Shown: positions 16,700-25,987, numbered from the stretch's first letter. The stretch is DNA of 64,000 nucleotides from Allomuricauda sp. M10 (GCF_020782875.1 NZ_JAJGBN010000003.1:124001-188000); one strand, 5' to 3'. Numbers and translations: made by a program. The notes: generated from the letters alone by a model not told the origin.

Positions 16700-19099
16700 C
16701 TAGGATTTATGCTTGGGATTGTCCTCTTCTTGAGGCAAGATGTCAATCTGTGGTTCTTTCAATACCTCTTTGTTGGCAATACTTCTTTCTAAAGAAAGGA
16801 GTAAAGAAGGCAGCAAGATCAAATTGGACAGCATGGCAAACAACAAGGTGGCCGATACCAGACCTCCCAACGCTTTTGTTCCCCCAAAACTGGAGAGGAT
16901 GAACACCGAGAAACCAAAAAACAATACGATGGAAGTATAGAACATACTCACCCCGGTTTCCCTTAGAGCAGCATAAACGGATCGTTTAATGTGCCATTTG
17001 TGTGTGGCCAGTTCTTGCCGGTACTTGGCCAAAAAGTGAATAGTGTCGTCCACAGAAATCCCAAAGGCAATACTGAATACCAAAATGGTGGATGGTTTTA
17101 TCGGGATACCCAAATAGCCCATGAGCCCAGCAGTGATCAATAGGGGCAACAAGTTGGGCACCAACGAAATGATGACCATCCTAAACGAACGGAACAAATA
17201 AGCCATGAACAAGGAAATAAGTCCAATGGCCAAGGCGAGTGACATCACCAGGTTGGCGACCAAATATTTGGTTCCCTTCAAAAACAATAAAGCTTTACCT
17301 GTCATGTACACATTGAACTTGTCAGGAGGAAAGGATTTGGTGATGGCCTCTTGCACATCCTTCTCAATTTCTTCCATACGGTCAATGGGCACATCCTGCA
17401 TGTACGTGGTCAATCGGGCGATTTGGCCTGTGCTGTCCACAAAACTTTGCAAAAGATTTCCATCTGTGGATGATTTTCTGGCCGCATCCATGATGAAAGT
17501 ATTCTCTTGGCTGGTGGGCAGTTGGTAATATTTCGGGATTCCGTTGTAAAAGGCCTGCTTGGAATATTTGATCAAATCCACAATGGAAATGGGGCGTGAC
17601 AATTCGGGAATTTCATCAATGACAGTTCCCAATTGGTCCATGCGTTTTAGGGTGGCTGGCTTGATTACCCCATTTTTCCGTTCGGTATCCACCACAATTT
17701 CCATGGGCATGATACCATCGAACTCTTCTTCAAAAAATTGGATGTCATTATAAAATTCGGTGTTCTTTGGTAAGTCTTCGATCCTGCTTCCGGTAATTTT
17801 CATCTGGTTGATGCCGATTACACTCACGACCAAAACCCCAACCGTAACCATGTAAACGGCAATCCTATGCTCACGTACAATGTACTCCATCTTACCTACA
17901 AAAAAGTCGATCCACTTTTTGTTAAGGTGTTTTAGGTGCTTCGTCTTTGGAAGCGCCATAAAACTGTAAATAATCGGAATAATCAGCAAGGAAAGCACAA
18001 AGATGCCTATGATGTTGATGGAAGCCACAATACCGAACTCCCTCAATAGATCACTGTCCAAAATAATGAAGGTGGCAAAACCGGACGCGGTGGTAATGTT
18101 GGTCATCAAAGTGGCATTACCGATCTTGGAAATGACCCTTTGCAACGACAGGGCTTGGTTTCCATGTTTCTTTACCTCTTGTTGGTATTTGTTGATGAGG
18201 AATATACAGTTGGGAATCCCGATTACAATGATCAACGGCGGGATCAACGCGGTAAGAATCGTGATTTCGTATTGCAATAATCCCAATATACCGAAAGCCC
18301 ACATCACCCCAATGATCACAATACACATGGAGATAAAAGTGGCCCTGAAACTCCTGAAGAAAAAGAAGAAAATCAAAGAAGTGACCAAAAGGGCGGCCCC
18401 GATGAAGATTCCGATTTCATCCACGATGGATTTGGTATTCCAGGTTCTGATATAGGGCATGCCTGAAACCCTTACATCCAATTGAGTGTCCTCTTCAAAG
18501 GTTTTTACCAAATCCCCAAGATCGTTCAATATAAACTGGTTCCTTACGGCTGTGTTCAAGATGTCTTTATCCAAATAGGCAATGGTCTGAATGGTACCGC
18601 TTTTGGGATTGTAGACCAGATTATCATAAAAAGGCAACTCATTAAAAAGGTGATTTTTTAAGGAATCGATTTGCACTTTGGTCTTTGGCGGCGATTTGAT
18701 AAAGGGATTCATGACAAACGTCTGGGTTTTGTCATCCTTCTCCAGAACCTTCAAGTTTTCAAGGGAAACCACAAAATCAATTTCCGGGAAGGCGTCCAAC
18801 TGTTTGGCCAAACGGTTCCAGCGGTTGAAATTTTCTGGGGTGAACAAAGCGGTATCCCTCACGGCCAACACAATGGCGTTGCCTTCTTCCCCAAATATTT
18901 TGGTGAAGTTGTTGTATTGGATGGTTGCGGGATGGTCGTCAGGCAAAAGGTTTGCCTCCGTATTCGAAAACTTGATGTTTTTCCACTGAAAAGCTAGAAA
19001 AACAGTGACGGCCACGATACCGACAAGGATCAAGATCCTATTTCGAAGAATAATGCGTGCGACCTTGGTCCAAAAACCTTGTGTGAGCTTTGCTACCAT
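16700..19099 (-). CDS. RND-superfamily exporter (MMPL/SSD type)
   Basis: Large inner-membrane protein of 799 residues with the duplicated RND layout: TM1, a large periplasmic loop (about 40-220), a bundle of five spans, then TM7, a second periplasmic loop (about 425-620) and five more spans. The run LTALIPPLIIVIGIPNCIFL and the second-half FSIAFGISVDDTIHFLAKY (with the paired aspartates of the proton relay) identify the MMPL/patched-like hydrophobic-compound exporter family, which moves lipids, hopanoids or similar molecules. No membrane-fusion or outer-membrane partner is adjacent, so it probably acts alone. The gene follows frr on the same strand. Confidence 0.85.
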   Translation of the reverse strand: MVAKLTQGFWTKVARIILRNRILILVGIVAVTVFLAFQWKNIKFSNTEANLLPDDHPATIQYNNFTKIFGEEGNAIVLAVRDTALFTPENFNRWNRLAKQLDAFPEIDFVVSLENLKVLEKDDKTQTFVMNPFIKSPPKTKVQIDSLKNHLFNELPFYDNLVYNPKSGTIQTIAYLDKDILNTAVRNQFILNDLGDLVKTFEEDTQLDVRVSGMPYIRTWNTKSIVDEIGIFIGAALLVTSLIFFFFFRSFRATFISMCIVIIGVMWAFGILGLLQYEITILTALIPPLIIVIGIPNCIFLINKYQQEVKKHGNQALSLQRVISKIGNATLMTNITTASGFATFIILDSDLLREFGIVASINIIGIFVLSLLIIPIIYSFMALPKTKHLKHLNKKWIDFFVGKMEYIVREHRIAVYMVTVGVLVVSVIGINQMKITGSRIEDLPKNTEFYNDIQFFEEEFDGIMPMEIVVDTERKNGVIKPATLKRMDQLGTVIDEIPELSRPISIVDLIKYSKQAFYNGIPKYYQLPTSQENTFIMDAARKSSTDGNLLQSFVDSTGQIARLTTYMQDVPIDRMEEIEKDVQEAITKSFPPDKFNVYMTGKALLFLKGTKYLVANLVMSLALAIGLISLFMAYLFRSFRMVIISLVPNLLPLLITAGLMGYLGIPIKPSTILVFSIAFGISVDDTIHFLAKYRQELATHKWHIKRSVYAALRETGVSMFYTSIVLFFGFSVFILSSFGGTKALGGLVSATLLFAMLSNLILLPSLLLSLERSIANKEVLKEPQIDILPQEEDNPKHKS

Positions 19100-19174
19100 T
19101 TTGGTTTAATTGGGCGCAAAGGTAGAAAATGATCGGCTGTGTTCCTAGGAAAGCAGCTTATCAATGATCAAGTT

Positions 19175-19729
19175 TTAAACCTTCATGATCTCTGCTTCCT
19201 TAACGGTAAGCAGGGAATCCACTTTTTTAATGTATGAATTGGTAAGTTCTTGAACGTCCACTTCGGCATTTTTTAAAAGGTCTTCGGAGATTTCAAGGGC
19301 TTTCAAATCCTTATTGGCCTCTTGTCTGCCACTACGGATACTCACTTTGGCGTCCTCGGCTTCGGCTTTGGCCTGTTTTACCAATTGCACCCTGCGTTCT
19401 TCGGTAAGTGGTGGTACACTGATGATGACGGTTTCGCCATTGTTCATGGGGTTGAAACCTAAATTGGCATTCATAATGGCGTTTTCAATTTCGCCGATCA
19501 AGTTTTTTTCCCAAGGCTGTACGGAAATGGTACGGGCATCTGGGGTATTGATGTTGGAAACCTGCGAAAGCGGGGTTTGGGAGCCATAATAATCCACCAT
19601 TACGGAAGATAACATTACAGGACTGGCCTTTCCGGCACGGATTTTTATAAAGGCTTTTTCCAAGTGGGAAATGCTGGCATCCATGCTTTCTTTTGCGCTA
19701 TCAAGTACAAATTTTACTTCTTCGTCCAT
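19175..19729 (-). CDS. frr: Ribosome recycling factor
   Basis: Releases the 70S ribosome from mRNA after termination together with EF-G. At 184 residues it has the usual length. Conserved features include the helical N-terminus (SAKESMDASISHLEKAFIKI), RAGKASPVML, TISVQPWEKNLIGEIENAI and the ERRVQLVKQAKAEAEDAKVSIR segment. It lies 27 bp downstream of pyrH on the same strand, the widespread pyrH-frr arrangement, so the two are co-transcribed. Confidence 0.97.
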   Translation of the reverse strand: MDEEVKFVLDSAKESMDASISHLEKAFIKIRAGKASPVMLSSVMVDYYGSQTPLSQVSNINTPDARTISVQPWEKNLIGEIENAIMNANLGFNPMNNGETVIISVPPLTEERRVQLVKQAKAEAEDAKVSIRSGRQEANKDLKALEISEDLLKNAEVDVQELTNSYIKKVDSLLTVKEAEIMKV

Positions 19730-19756
19730 GCTCTTATTTTTTATTTCAATATCAAA

Positions 19757-20464
19757 TTATACGTTGACCACCGTTCCAATGTTCTCACCTGATACGATTT
19801 TCATCAAATTCCCCCTAGTGTTCATATCAAAAACCACAATGGGCAATTCGTTTTCTTGGCTAAGCGTAAAAGCTGTGGTATCCATCACTTTCAAACCTTT
19901 GGAAAGTACTTCTTGGAACGAAAGGGAATCGAACTTGGTGGCTGTTTTATCTTTTTCTGGGTCGGAAGTGTAAATTCCATCAACACGGGTTCCTTTCAAG
20001 ATCACATCGGCATTGATTTCGATAGCTCTCAATACGGCTGCCGAATCGGTGGTGAAATAAGGATTTCCGGTTCCACCTCCAAAGATGACCACCCGGCCTT
20101 TTTCCAAATGGCGAATAGCCCTTCTTCGGATAAAAGGTTCAGCTACTTCATTGATTTTGATGGCCGATTGCAAACGGGTTTGGATGCCTTTCAGTTCCAA
20201 GGCACTCTGTAAAGCCAATCCGTTGATCACGGTGGCCAACATGCCCATATGGTCGCCCTGTACACGGTCCATTCCTTGGCTGGCACCGGCAAGACCCCTA
20301 AAAATGTTTCCGCCGCCAATAACGATGGCAACTTCAATGCCTTTATCCACAACGCTCTTGATTTCATCGGCATATTCGGCCAAACGGTCCCCATCGATTC
20401 CGTATTGCTTTTTGCCCATCAAGGCCTCACCACTCAGTTTTAATAAAATTCTATTGTATCGCAT
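19757..20464 (-). CDS. pyrH: UMP kinase
   Basis: Phosphorylates UMP to UDP in pyrimidine nucleotide synthesis; bacterial hexameric type. The chosen start gives 235 residues beginning [17 protein letters not shown], the canonical N-terminus. [28 protein letters not shown] and [14 protein letters not shown] are the phosphate and nucleotide motifs. The frame stays open about 73 codons further upstream, but that stretch shows no homology and would cross the promoter at 20487-20494. It is divergent from the ECF sigma gene. Confidence 0.96.
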   Translation of the reverse strand: MRYNRILLKLSGEALMGKKQYGIDGDRLAEYADEIKSVVDKGIEVAIVIGGGNIFRGLAGASQGMDRVQGDHMGMLATVINGLALQSALELKGIQTRLQSAIKINEVAEPFIRRRAIRHLEKGRVVIFGGGTGNPYFTTDSAAVLRAIEINADVILKGTRVDGIYTSDPEKDKTATKFDSLSFQEVLSKGLKVMDTTAFTLSQENELPIVVFDMNTRGNLMKIVSGENIGTVVNV

Positions 20465-20486
20465 TGAAGGTTTCTTGAAGTCGGGA

Positions 20487-20494
20487 CAAAAATA
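20487..20494 (-). promoter_or_regulatory. -7 promoter element of pyrH-frr
   Basis: Read on the minus strand this is TATTTTTG, a perfect TAnnTTTG element, 22 bp before the pyrH ATG. No TTTG at the ideal -33 spacing is evident. Confidence 0.5.
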
Positions 20495-20651
20495 ATCAAA
20501 AAAAATTATGGGAAACCATTGAAAAAGGCGTGGACCCGAGATTCGATTGAATAAAAATTGCATACATTCTGTAACCTTTTTCAAAAACAACGGTATATCC
20601 TTCAACAGACCAAAAAACAATTCATTGCAAGCACTGACCGACAACGTCTTA

Positions 20652-21179
20652 ATGATGAAAGTGAAAAGTGGCGACTTGGACAAGTTGGGCCTGCTCTACG
20701 AGCGACATAAAAAGAAGCTGTTCGGGTTTTTCTATAACATGGGCAACAACGCTTCTTTAAGTGAAGATCTGGTGCAAAATGTGTTCGTGAGGATTTTAAA
20801 GTATAGACAATCCTTTACCGGTGAAGGACCCTTTACCGCTTGGATGTTCAGCATGGCGCGCAACGTGAACTATGATCATCACAAAAAAGTTACCCGTGAG
20901 GGGGTCTCCAGAAATGTGTCCCCGGAACAAGTGGACAGAGGAACAGGAGATTATTTGAACGAGGCAATGGATCTGCAGGGAGATGCACATTTATTGAGAA
21001 GGGCATTGGGCCTTCTTTCCGCCGAAAAAAAGGAAATACTGCTGTTGAGCAAATACAGGGAACTGAAATTTCAAGAAATCGGGGAGATTTTGGGTTGTTC
21101 CGAAGGAGCTGCCAAGGTTAGGGTACACCGGGCCTTGAAGGATTTGAAAACGATTTTTTTACAATTGGAAACGAGATGA
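20652..21179 (+). CDS. ECF-type RNA polymerase sigma factor
   Basis: Alternative sigma factor with the two-domain ECF layout: region 2 ([37 protein letters not shown], with [19 protein letters not shown] as the DNA-melting part) and region 4 ([41 protein letters not shown]). Starting at ATG 20652 gives 175 residues. The frame is open upstream to a TTG at 20547, and the conserved-looking LTDNVLM lead-in suggests a start at TTG 20625 is also possible. The stop overlaps the start of the anti-sigma gene (ATGATGG), the classic sigma/anti-sigma coupling. Confidence 0.88.
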   Translation: MMKVKSGDLDKLGLLYERHKKKLFGFFYNMGNNASLSEDLVQNVFVRILKYRQSFTGEGPFTAWMFSMARNVNYDHHKKVTREGVSRNVSPEQVDRGTGDYLNEAMDLQGDAHLLRRALGLLSAEKKEILLLSKYRELKFQEIGEILGCSEGAAKVRVHRALKDLKTIFLQLETR

Positions 21180-21970
21180 TGGACGAAAAGTTTGAAATAG
21201 TAGCGATGGACTATCTGTCCGGAAACTTAACAGAAGGGGAAGCAAAGGAATTTGAAACCTTTCTGGAAGCGCATGTGGAATGTCGAGAAAAGTACGAGGA
21301 GCTAATGCAATCTTGGGAACAGTTGCAAGCCATGCAAACTCCAGACCCTTCGGAAAAAATGGACGAGGCCTTTTTTAACATGCTATCCTCCGTAATAGAA
21401 AAGGAACAAGGAAAGGCGCCCAAGCAAAGTATTGTGTCCATGCTTTCAGGAATTTTTAGGCCACAATGGGTAATCGGAAGTTTTCTGCTCTTGATCGGAT
21501 TGGGTGTCGGGTATTTTTTAAGGCCCGAGGTGGAGCCCATTCCAACACAGACCATTGCCGCCAACAATGAAACCGAAGAGGTGCGCCAAAAGTTGGTTCT
21601 GACCTTGTTGGACCAGCCATCGGCAAACCAACGACTGCAAGGAGTCAGTGAGGCCAATAAGTTTGAGAATGCCGATGATATTGTGATCAAAGCGCTTTTA
21701 AAAACACTCAATAGCGATCCCAATGTAAACGTAAGATTGGCTGCCATAGAATCCTTGACCAATTATGTGGACAAACCCGAGGTTAGACAAGGGTTGGTGC
21801 AATCCATTCCAAATCAGGAATCGCCCATATTACAGATAACCTTGGCCAATTTAATGGTGGCCCTTCAAGAAAAGTCCTCTATAGCACCTTTCAAGCAATT
21901 GTTGAAGCAAAAGGAATTGGATACCACGGTCAAAAAACGAATCGAAAGGAGTATAGAATCCATTATATAG
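21176..21970 (+). CDS. Membrane anti-sigma factor with HEAT-like repeats
   Basis: Protein of 264 residues with three parts. The N-terminal cytoplasmic domain (1-95) is of the anti-sigma type, with FEIVAMDYLSGNLTEGEAKEFETF and a reduced zinc-finger-like HVEC (H33, C36); the second cysteine of the usual HxxxCxxC is absent. One membrane span follows (98-115, WVIGSFLLLIGLGVGYFL). The periplasmic C-terminus contains helical repeats of HEAT type (NVRLAAIESLTNYVDKPEVRQGLV and the following pair). By analogy it holds the ECF factor inactive until an envelope signal arrives. The periplasmic HEAT region would be the sensing or protein-contact part; this is inference. Confidence 0.8.
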   Translation: MMDEKFEIVAMDYLSGNLTEGEAKEFETFLEAHVECREKYEELMQSWEQLQAMQTPDPSEKMDEAFFNMLSSVIEKEQGKAPKQSIVSMLSGIFRPQWVIGSFLLLIGLGVGYFLRPEVEPIPTQTIAANNETEEVRQKLVLTLLDQPSANQRLQGVSEANKFENADDIVIKALLKTLNSDPNVNVRLAAIESLTNYVDKPEVRQGLVQSIPNQESPILQITLANLMVALQEKSSIAPFKQLLKQKELDTTVKKRIERSIESII

Positions 21971-22030
21971 TTTATTTATCAATCAGCCCATTGGGCACAA
22001 ATCAAATTACGAACAGTCTAATTTTTAAAA

Positions 22031-22906
22031 ATGATGAAACGGTTATTTATTATGACATGCCTGTCCTTGGGGGTGGGTATGTTGGGTGCTACGGCACAGA
22101 AGAAAGAGTTTAGGGAGGTCATCAAAAAAAGTGTTCCCCTTGCCAATAGTGTGAACAACAGTGTGGTGGTGAAAAACGTATTCGGCTCTGTGAACGTAGA
22201 AGGATACAACGGCAACGAAGTGATTCTGGAAGTGGAACGCATTATTTCAGCGAAAAACACGGAAGATTTGGAATTGGGAAAGAAGGAACTGCAACTCCAA
22301 GTCATTGCTGAAAGCAATCGGGTTATTCTTCATCCTGATGCTCCTTACATCCAATTCGATAAGGACAAATTGAGTTACAACTGGTGCAATAAAAACAATG
22401 ATGTGCCTTATGAGCACAAGTTGAATTTTACCTTGAAAGTGCCAAACTCCGTCAAGATCAATGTGAGTACCGTCAATGATGGGGATATTTTGGTCAAGAA
22501 TACCAATGGTGATTCAATGGAAGCGGAGAATATAAATGGTGGTATTTCCCTGAACAATATTACAGGAAAAACCAAGGTAAGCTGTATCAATGGTGATGTG
22601 GATATTTCATATTCAAAAAATCCCAATGTGGCTTCTCGGTACTATGCCTTGAACGGGGATATCAATATTTCGTACCAACAATCGCTTTCGGCCAATATTT
22701 CGTTCAAAAGCATGAATGGGGAAATGTTCACCGACTTTGATATCAACAAACAATTTGTAAAGACCAGTAAAAATGAAGGTGATGGCGACAAGCCTAAATT
22801 CAAGTTCGAGTCTCGACCTGTCGTTCAAATAGGTAGCGGTCAGGTAGAATTCGATTTTGAGACTTTGAACGGAAATGTATTCATCAAAAAAAATAACAAG
22901 TCATGA
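22031..22906 (+). CDS. DUF4097 exported beta-strand repeat protein, first of two
   Basis: Exported 291-residue protein: signal peptide (RLFIMTCLSLGVGMLGATAQ, about 1-23) and then regular short beta strands with repeating N-G-D and N-G-G turns (NDGDILVKNTNGDSMEAEN, INGGISLNN, INGDVDISYSK), the pattern of the DUF4097 family that forms a beta-helix-like stack. No enzyme motif is seen. It overlaps the next, related gene by 4 bp (ATGA). Position after the sigma/anti-sigma pair suggests that it is a target or a partner of that system at the cell envelope. Confidence 0.85.
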   Translation: MMKRLFIMTCLSLGVGMLGATAQKKEFREVIKKSVPLANSVNNSVVVKNVFGSVNVEGYNGNEVILEVERIISAKNTEDLELGKKELQLQVIAESNRVILHPDAPYIQFDKDKLSYNWCNKNNDVPYEHKLNFTLKVPNSVKINVSTVNDGDILVKNTNGDSMEAENINGGISLNNITGKTKVSCINGDVDISYSKNPNVASRYYALNGDINISYQQSLSANISFKSMNGEMFTDFDINKQFVKTSKNEGDGDKPKFKFESRPVVQIGSGQVEFDFETLNGNVFIKKNNKS

Positions 22907-23712
22907 AGAAGATCAAAAGTATAGTGATTATCGCCCTAGTATTGTGTACGGGTGTGTTGTCTGCGCAGGATAAGCAAATCGATTTGTTTACCATTCCCTT
23001 AAGTAGCCCTGGGCAATCCGGAAGACTGGTCCTTGACCAGATCAGCGGTTCCATTACGGTAACCGGTTATGAAGGGAAAGAAGTAATTGCAAAGGTTTCG
23101 GTTTCTGGTGACAAGAAGTCTTCCAGCAATGAGAAGAATGGAATGAAGCGCATTGGTAATTCCGGTCTTAACATCAGTGCCGAAGAAAAAAGCAATGAGG
23201 TGAGGATCCATAATGAAATGTGGAGCAGAACGGCTGATTTTGATATCAAAGTTCCCTACAATTTCGCGCTAAAGTTGAGTACCATCAACAATGGTGATAT
23301 TTTGGTGCAGGGTGTTACGGGAGATCTGGAAATCAGTAATGTGAACGGGGGTATTTCCCTTCAGAACGTAGAAGGGTCGGTTATCGCCTATACTACTAAT
23401 GGACCGGTAAAGGTCGATTTTAAGAAAATGGGCAACATGTCGGATATGGCTTTTACCAGTTTCAATGGAAATGTGGAGGTGACGTTTCCGAATAGTATAA
23501 AGGCGAATGTGAAGGCCAAATCGGATATGGGGGATGTTTATACGGATTTTGATATGGCCCTTTCAGAGAACAAACCTGAAATGGATAAAAAACAAACTTC
23601 TGGAAGTTACAAGGTAAAACTGGAACAGTGGGTTAGGGGCAAGATCAATGGAGGAGGCCCTGAACTATTGTTCAAGACCTTTAACGGTGACATTATGATC
23701 AAGTCAAAGTAA
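22903..23712 (+). CDS. DUF4097 exported beta-strand repeat protein, second of two
   Basis: Paralogue of the preceding gene, 269 residues, with its own signal peptide (KSIVIIALVLCTGVLSAQ). The matching core reads STINNGDILVQGVTGDLE, NVNGGISLQNVEG and later MGDVYTDFDM, aligning with STVNDGDILVKNTNGD, NINGGISLNNITG and NGEMFTDFDI of the first copy. The pair arose by tandem duplication and then diverged. Translation is coupled to the first copy, so both proteins are probably made in similar amounts. Function unknown; a surface or periplasmic structural role is likely. Confidence 0.85.
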   Translation: MKKIKSIVIIALVLCTGVLSAQDKQIDLFTIPLSSPGQSGRLVLDQISGSITVTGYEGKEVIAKVSVSGDKKSSSNEKNGMKRIGNSGLNISAEEKSNEVRIHNEMWSRTADFDIKVPYNFALKLSTINNGDILVQGVTGDLEISNVNGGISLQNVEGSVIAYTTNGPVKVDFKKMGNMSDMAFTSFNGNVEVTFPNSIKANVKAKSDMGDVYTDFDMALSENKPEMDKKQTSGSYKVKLEQWVRGKINGGGPELLFKTFNGDIMIKSK

Positions 23713-23731
23713 TAAGGAAAAATCCAAGCAT

Positions 23732-23763
23732 AAAAAAGGCCCCATAAAATGGGGCCTTTTTTT
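23732..23763. terminator. Bidirectional terminator between the DUF4097 genes and tsf
   Basis: AAAAAAGGCCCCAT / ATGGGGCCTTTTTTT: a perfect GC-rich stem with A-run and T-run flanks, placed between two convergent operons. It serves both strands. Confidence 0.9.
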
Positions 23764-23780
23764 ATCTGTATGGTTTGGGA

Positions 23781-24605
23781 TTATCCCAAAGCTACTCTTT
23801 TAAAACCGGTAACGGTCAAGCTGGCGTCAACAGATTTTACATACTGGGCAACACTAAGTTTGCTGTCCTTGATGAAATCTTGGTTAACCAAAGTGTTGTC
23901 TTTGAAGAAACGGTTCAATTTACCTTTGGCGATGTTGTCCAACATAGCTTCTGGCTTACCTTCTTGGCGCAATTGATCTTTGGCGATCTCAATTTCCTTA
24001 TCGATGATGGATTGATCCACACCTTCTTCGTCAAGGGCAACTGGATTCATAGCGGCAGCTTGCATGGCCACATCCTTGGCAGCATCGGCAATACCTGCAA
24101 CATTGGCGGACATACCTACCAAAGTAGCGATTTTGTTACCAGCGTGGATGTAAGATCCTACGAAAGGAGCGCTCAATTTCTCAAAACTTCCGATTTCGAT
24201 TTTCTCACCGATAACACCGGTTTGCTCGGTCAATTTGTCGGCAACGGTCATTCCTTCAAAAGAAGCGGCTAGGAAAGCATCCTTGCTATCAAAACCTAGG
24301 GCAAGATCAGCCAAATCGTTGGCCAATTTTACAAAGCTTTCGTTTTTGGCAACGAAGTCGGTTTCGCAGTTCAATGAAATAACCACACCTTGGGTGTTGT
24401 CTGCGCTTACTTTTGCAATGGCAGCACCTTCAGAGGATTCTCTGTCAGCTCTGTTGGCGGCTACTTTCTGGCCTTTTTTACGAAGGATCTCGATCGCTTT
24501 TTCAAAATCGCCTTCAGCCTCAACCAAAGCTTTTTTACAATCCATCATTCCAGCCCCTGTGGTCTGTCTTAGTTTATTTACTTCTGCGGCGGTAATCTGT
24601 GCCAT
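23781..24605 (-). CDS. tsf: Translation elongation factor Ts
   Basis: Nucleotide exchange factor for EF-Tu. It has 274 residues. The N-terminal UBA-like domain starts ITAAEVNKLRQTTGAGMMDCKKALVEAEGD, followed by the TDFVAKNESFVKLANDLADLA core that contacts EF-Tu and the dimerisation region. It lies 83 bp downstream of rpsB, the conserved rpsB-tsf order, and is ended by the bidirectional hairpin. Confidence 0.97.
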   Translation of the reverse strand: MAQITAAEVNKLRQTTGAGMMDCKKALVEAEGDFEKAIEILRKKGQKVAANRADRESSEGAAIAKVSADNTQGVVISLNCETDFVAKNESFVKLANDLADLALGFDSKDAFLAASFEGMTVADKLTEQTGVIGEKIEIGSFEKLSAPFVGSYIHAGNKIATLVGMSANVAGIADAAKDVAMQAAAMNPVALDEEGVDQSIIDKEIEIAKDQLRQEGKPEAMLDNIAKGKLNRFFKDNTLVNQDFIKDSKLSVAQYVKSVDASLTVTGFKRVALG

Positions 24606-24688
24606 TTTTCTATGCTTTTTAAAAATTTATGTAAAGTAAAACACTATTCAAGTGTTTTGTTTTAGGACAATGTTAAATCAAGGTTGGG

Positions 24689-25774
24689 TTATTCAACGCC
24701 TCCCTTAACACTGTCTTGCCATTCTTGCAATTCGCCCCACTTACCAGCGGCGGCCAACTTGGCTTGTTTTGGCCAAGAAGTTGGATCCAAATGGGCCATG
24801 GTAGAACTTGCGTCGGTCAAGATTTCCTTGATTTTCTCAGGAGCGGTCTTGGCAAGGTCAGCGTAAGTAGCGATTCCTTTTCCGATCAAAGCTTCTTCAG
24901 CTTTTGGGCCGATACCTTCAATTTTGGTAAGCTCATCGGCTTTTGCCTTTTTAGGAGCTGCGGCAGGCTTGGCTTTTTTGGCTTTTTTGGCATCGGAAGC
25001 GTCATCATCATCCTCATCGATCAAAACAGCTTTTGCGTCCATGAAATCATCTTCTTCATCTTCCTTGTCACTGTTCTTGTCATTTTTACGGTCTGCCAAA
25101 CCAGCAGCTACGGCCTTGGTTACTTCTTCCAAGATAGCTTCAATGGATTTGCTGGCGTCGTCGTTTGCTGGAATCACATAATCGATTGGCCTTGGGTCGG
25201 AATTGGTATCCACCATGGCGAAGATCGGAATGTTCAATTTTTGGGCCTCTTTTACGGCGATGTGCTCACGCATGGTATCCACGATGAAAAGGGCACCAGG
25301 CAAACGGGTCATGTCGGCGATTGAACCTAAGTTCTTTTCCAACTTGGCACGCAAACGGTCTACTTGTAGTCTTTCTTTTTTGGAAAGGGTGTTAAAGGTA
25401 CCGTCTTTTTTCATCCTGTCGATAGAAGCCATTTTCTTTACGGCTTTACGGATGGTTACAAAGTTGGTCAACATTCCACCAGGCCATCTTTCAGTGATGT
25501 ATGGCATGTTGATTTTGGAAACTTTGTCCGCAACGATGTCCTTAGCTTGTTTTTTAGTGGCTACAAAAAGGATTTTTCTTCCAGAGGCAGCAATTTTACT
25601 GAGGGCCTCGTTGGCTTCCTCAAGCTTTGCAACCGTTTTGTAGAGGTTGATCACGTGGATCCCGTTACGCTCCATGTAGATGTAAGGAGCCATGTTTGGG
25701 TTCCACTTTCTTGTTAGGTGTCCAAAGTGTACACCTGCTTCGAGTAAATCTTTTACTTCAATTTTACTTGCCAT
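24689..25774 (-). CDS. rpsB: 30S ribosomal protein S2 with C-terminal helix-hairpin-helix extension
   Basis: Small-subunit ribosomal protein S2. Residues 1 to about 225 are a standard S2 (AGVHFGHLTRKWNPNMAPYIY, NMPYITERWPGGMLTNF, DTNSDPRPIDYVIPANDDA). An acidic linker (about 230-258, DKEDEEDDFMDAK and DEDDDDASDAKK) and a Lys/Ala-rich stretch lead to a tail of about 80 residues with LTKIEGIGPKAEEALIGKGI, a helix-hairpin-helix-like fold. The total of 361 residues is well above the usual 230-260. I recall similar tails on S2, and a related one on L21, in Bacteroidetes, so it is probably lineage-specific rather than an error. Upstream is a 213-bp gap with terminator-like and palindromic structures. 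Confidence 0.96.
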   Translation of the reverse strand: MASKIEVKDLLEAGVHFGHLTRKWNPNMAPYIYMERNGIHVINLYKTVAKLEEANEALSKIAASGRKILFVATKKQAKDIVADKVSKINMPYITERWPGGMLTNFVTIRKAVKKMASIDRMKKDGTFNTLSKKERLQVDRLRAKLEKNLGSIADMTRLPGALFIVDTMREHIAVKEAQKLNIPIFAMVDTNSDPRPIDYVIPANDDASKSIEAILEEVTKAVAAGLADRKNDKNSDKEDEEDDFMDAKAVLIDEDDDDASDAKKAKKAKPAAAPKKAKADELTKIEGIGPKAEEALIGKGIATYADLAKTAPEKIKEILTDASSTMAHLDPTSWPKQAKLAAAGKWGELQEWQDSVKGGVE

Positions 25775-25862
25775 TTTTAGTACTTAGTTTACGTTCCGTT
25801 GTAGTAGCAATGCACTGGTGGTCACTTTTGGTTCGCCCAATCCATTTAGATGCTAAACTAAA

Positions 25863-25896
25863 TTCCAAAAAGTCGAATTTTATTTCCTTTTTGGAA
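25863..25896 (-). promoter_or_regulatory. Inverted repeat in the rpsB leader
   Basis: TTCCAAAAAG (25863-25872) and CTTTTTGGAA (25887-25896) form a perfect 10-bp stem around a 14-base loop, about 90 bp upstream of the rpsB start. It follows the rpsI terminator and could be an autoregulatory or attenuator structure for S2; this is inference. Confidence 0.5.
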
Positions 25897-25910
25897 CAAC
25901 GACAACTTGG

Positions 25911-25945
25911 TTAAAAATTTAACCCTGAAAAATGTTTCCAGGGTT
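25911..25945 (-). terminator. Terminator after rplM-rpsI
   Basis: On the minus strand AACCCTG and CAGGGTT form a 7-bp stem, followed by AAATTTTTAA. The stem is moderate and the T-run short, so partial read-through into rpsB-tsf is possible. Confidence 0.6.
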
Positions 25946-25987
25946 TTCAATGAACTTATTGTAATGGTGCCAAGGCACCGAAAAATA

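Noticed and set aside
20465..20683. Upstream extension of pyrH by 73 codons
   Set aside because: The conserved N-terminus [14 protein letters not shown] begins at 20464, and the extension crosses a good -7 promoter element.
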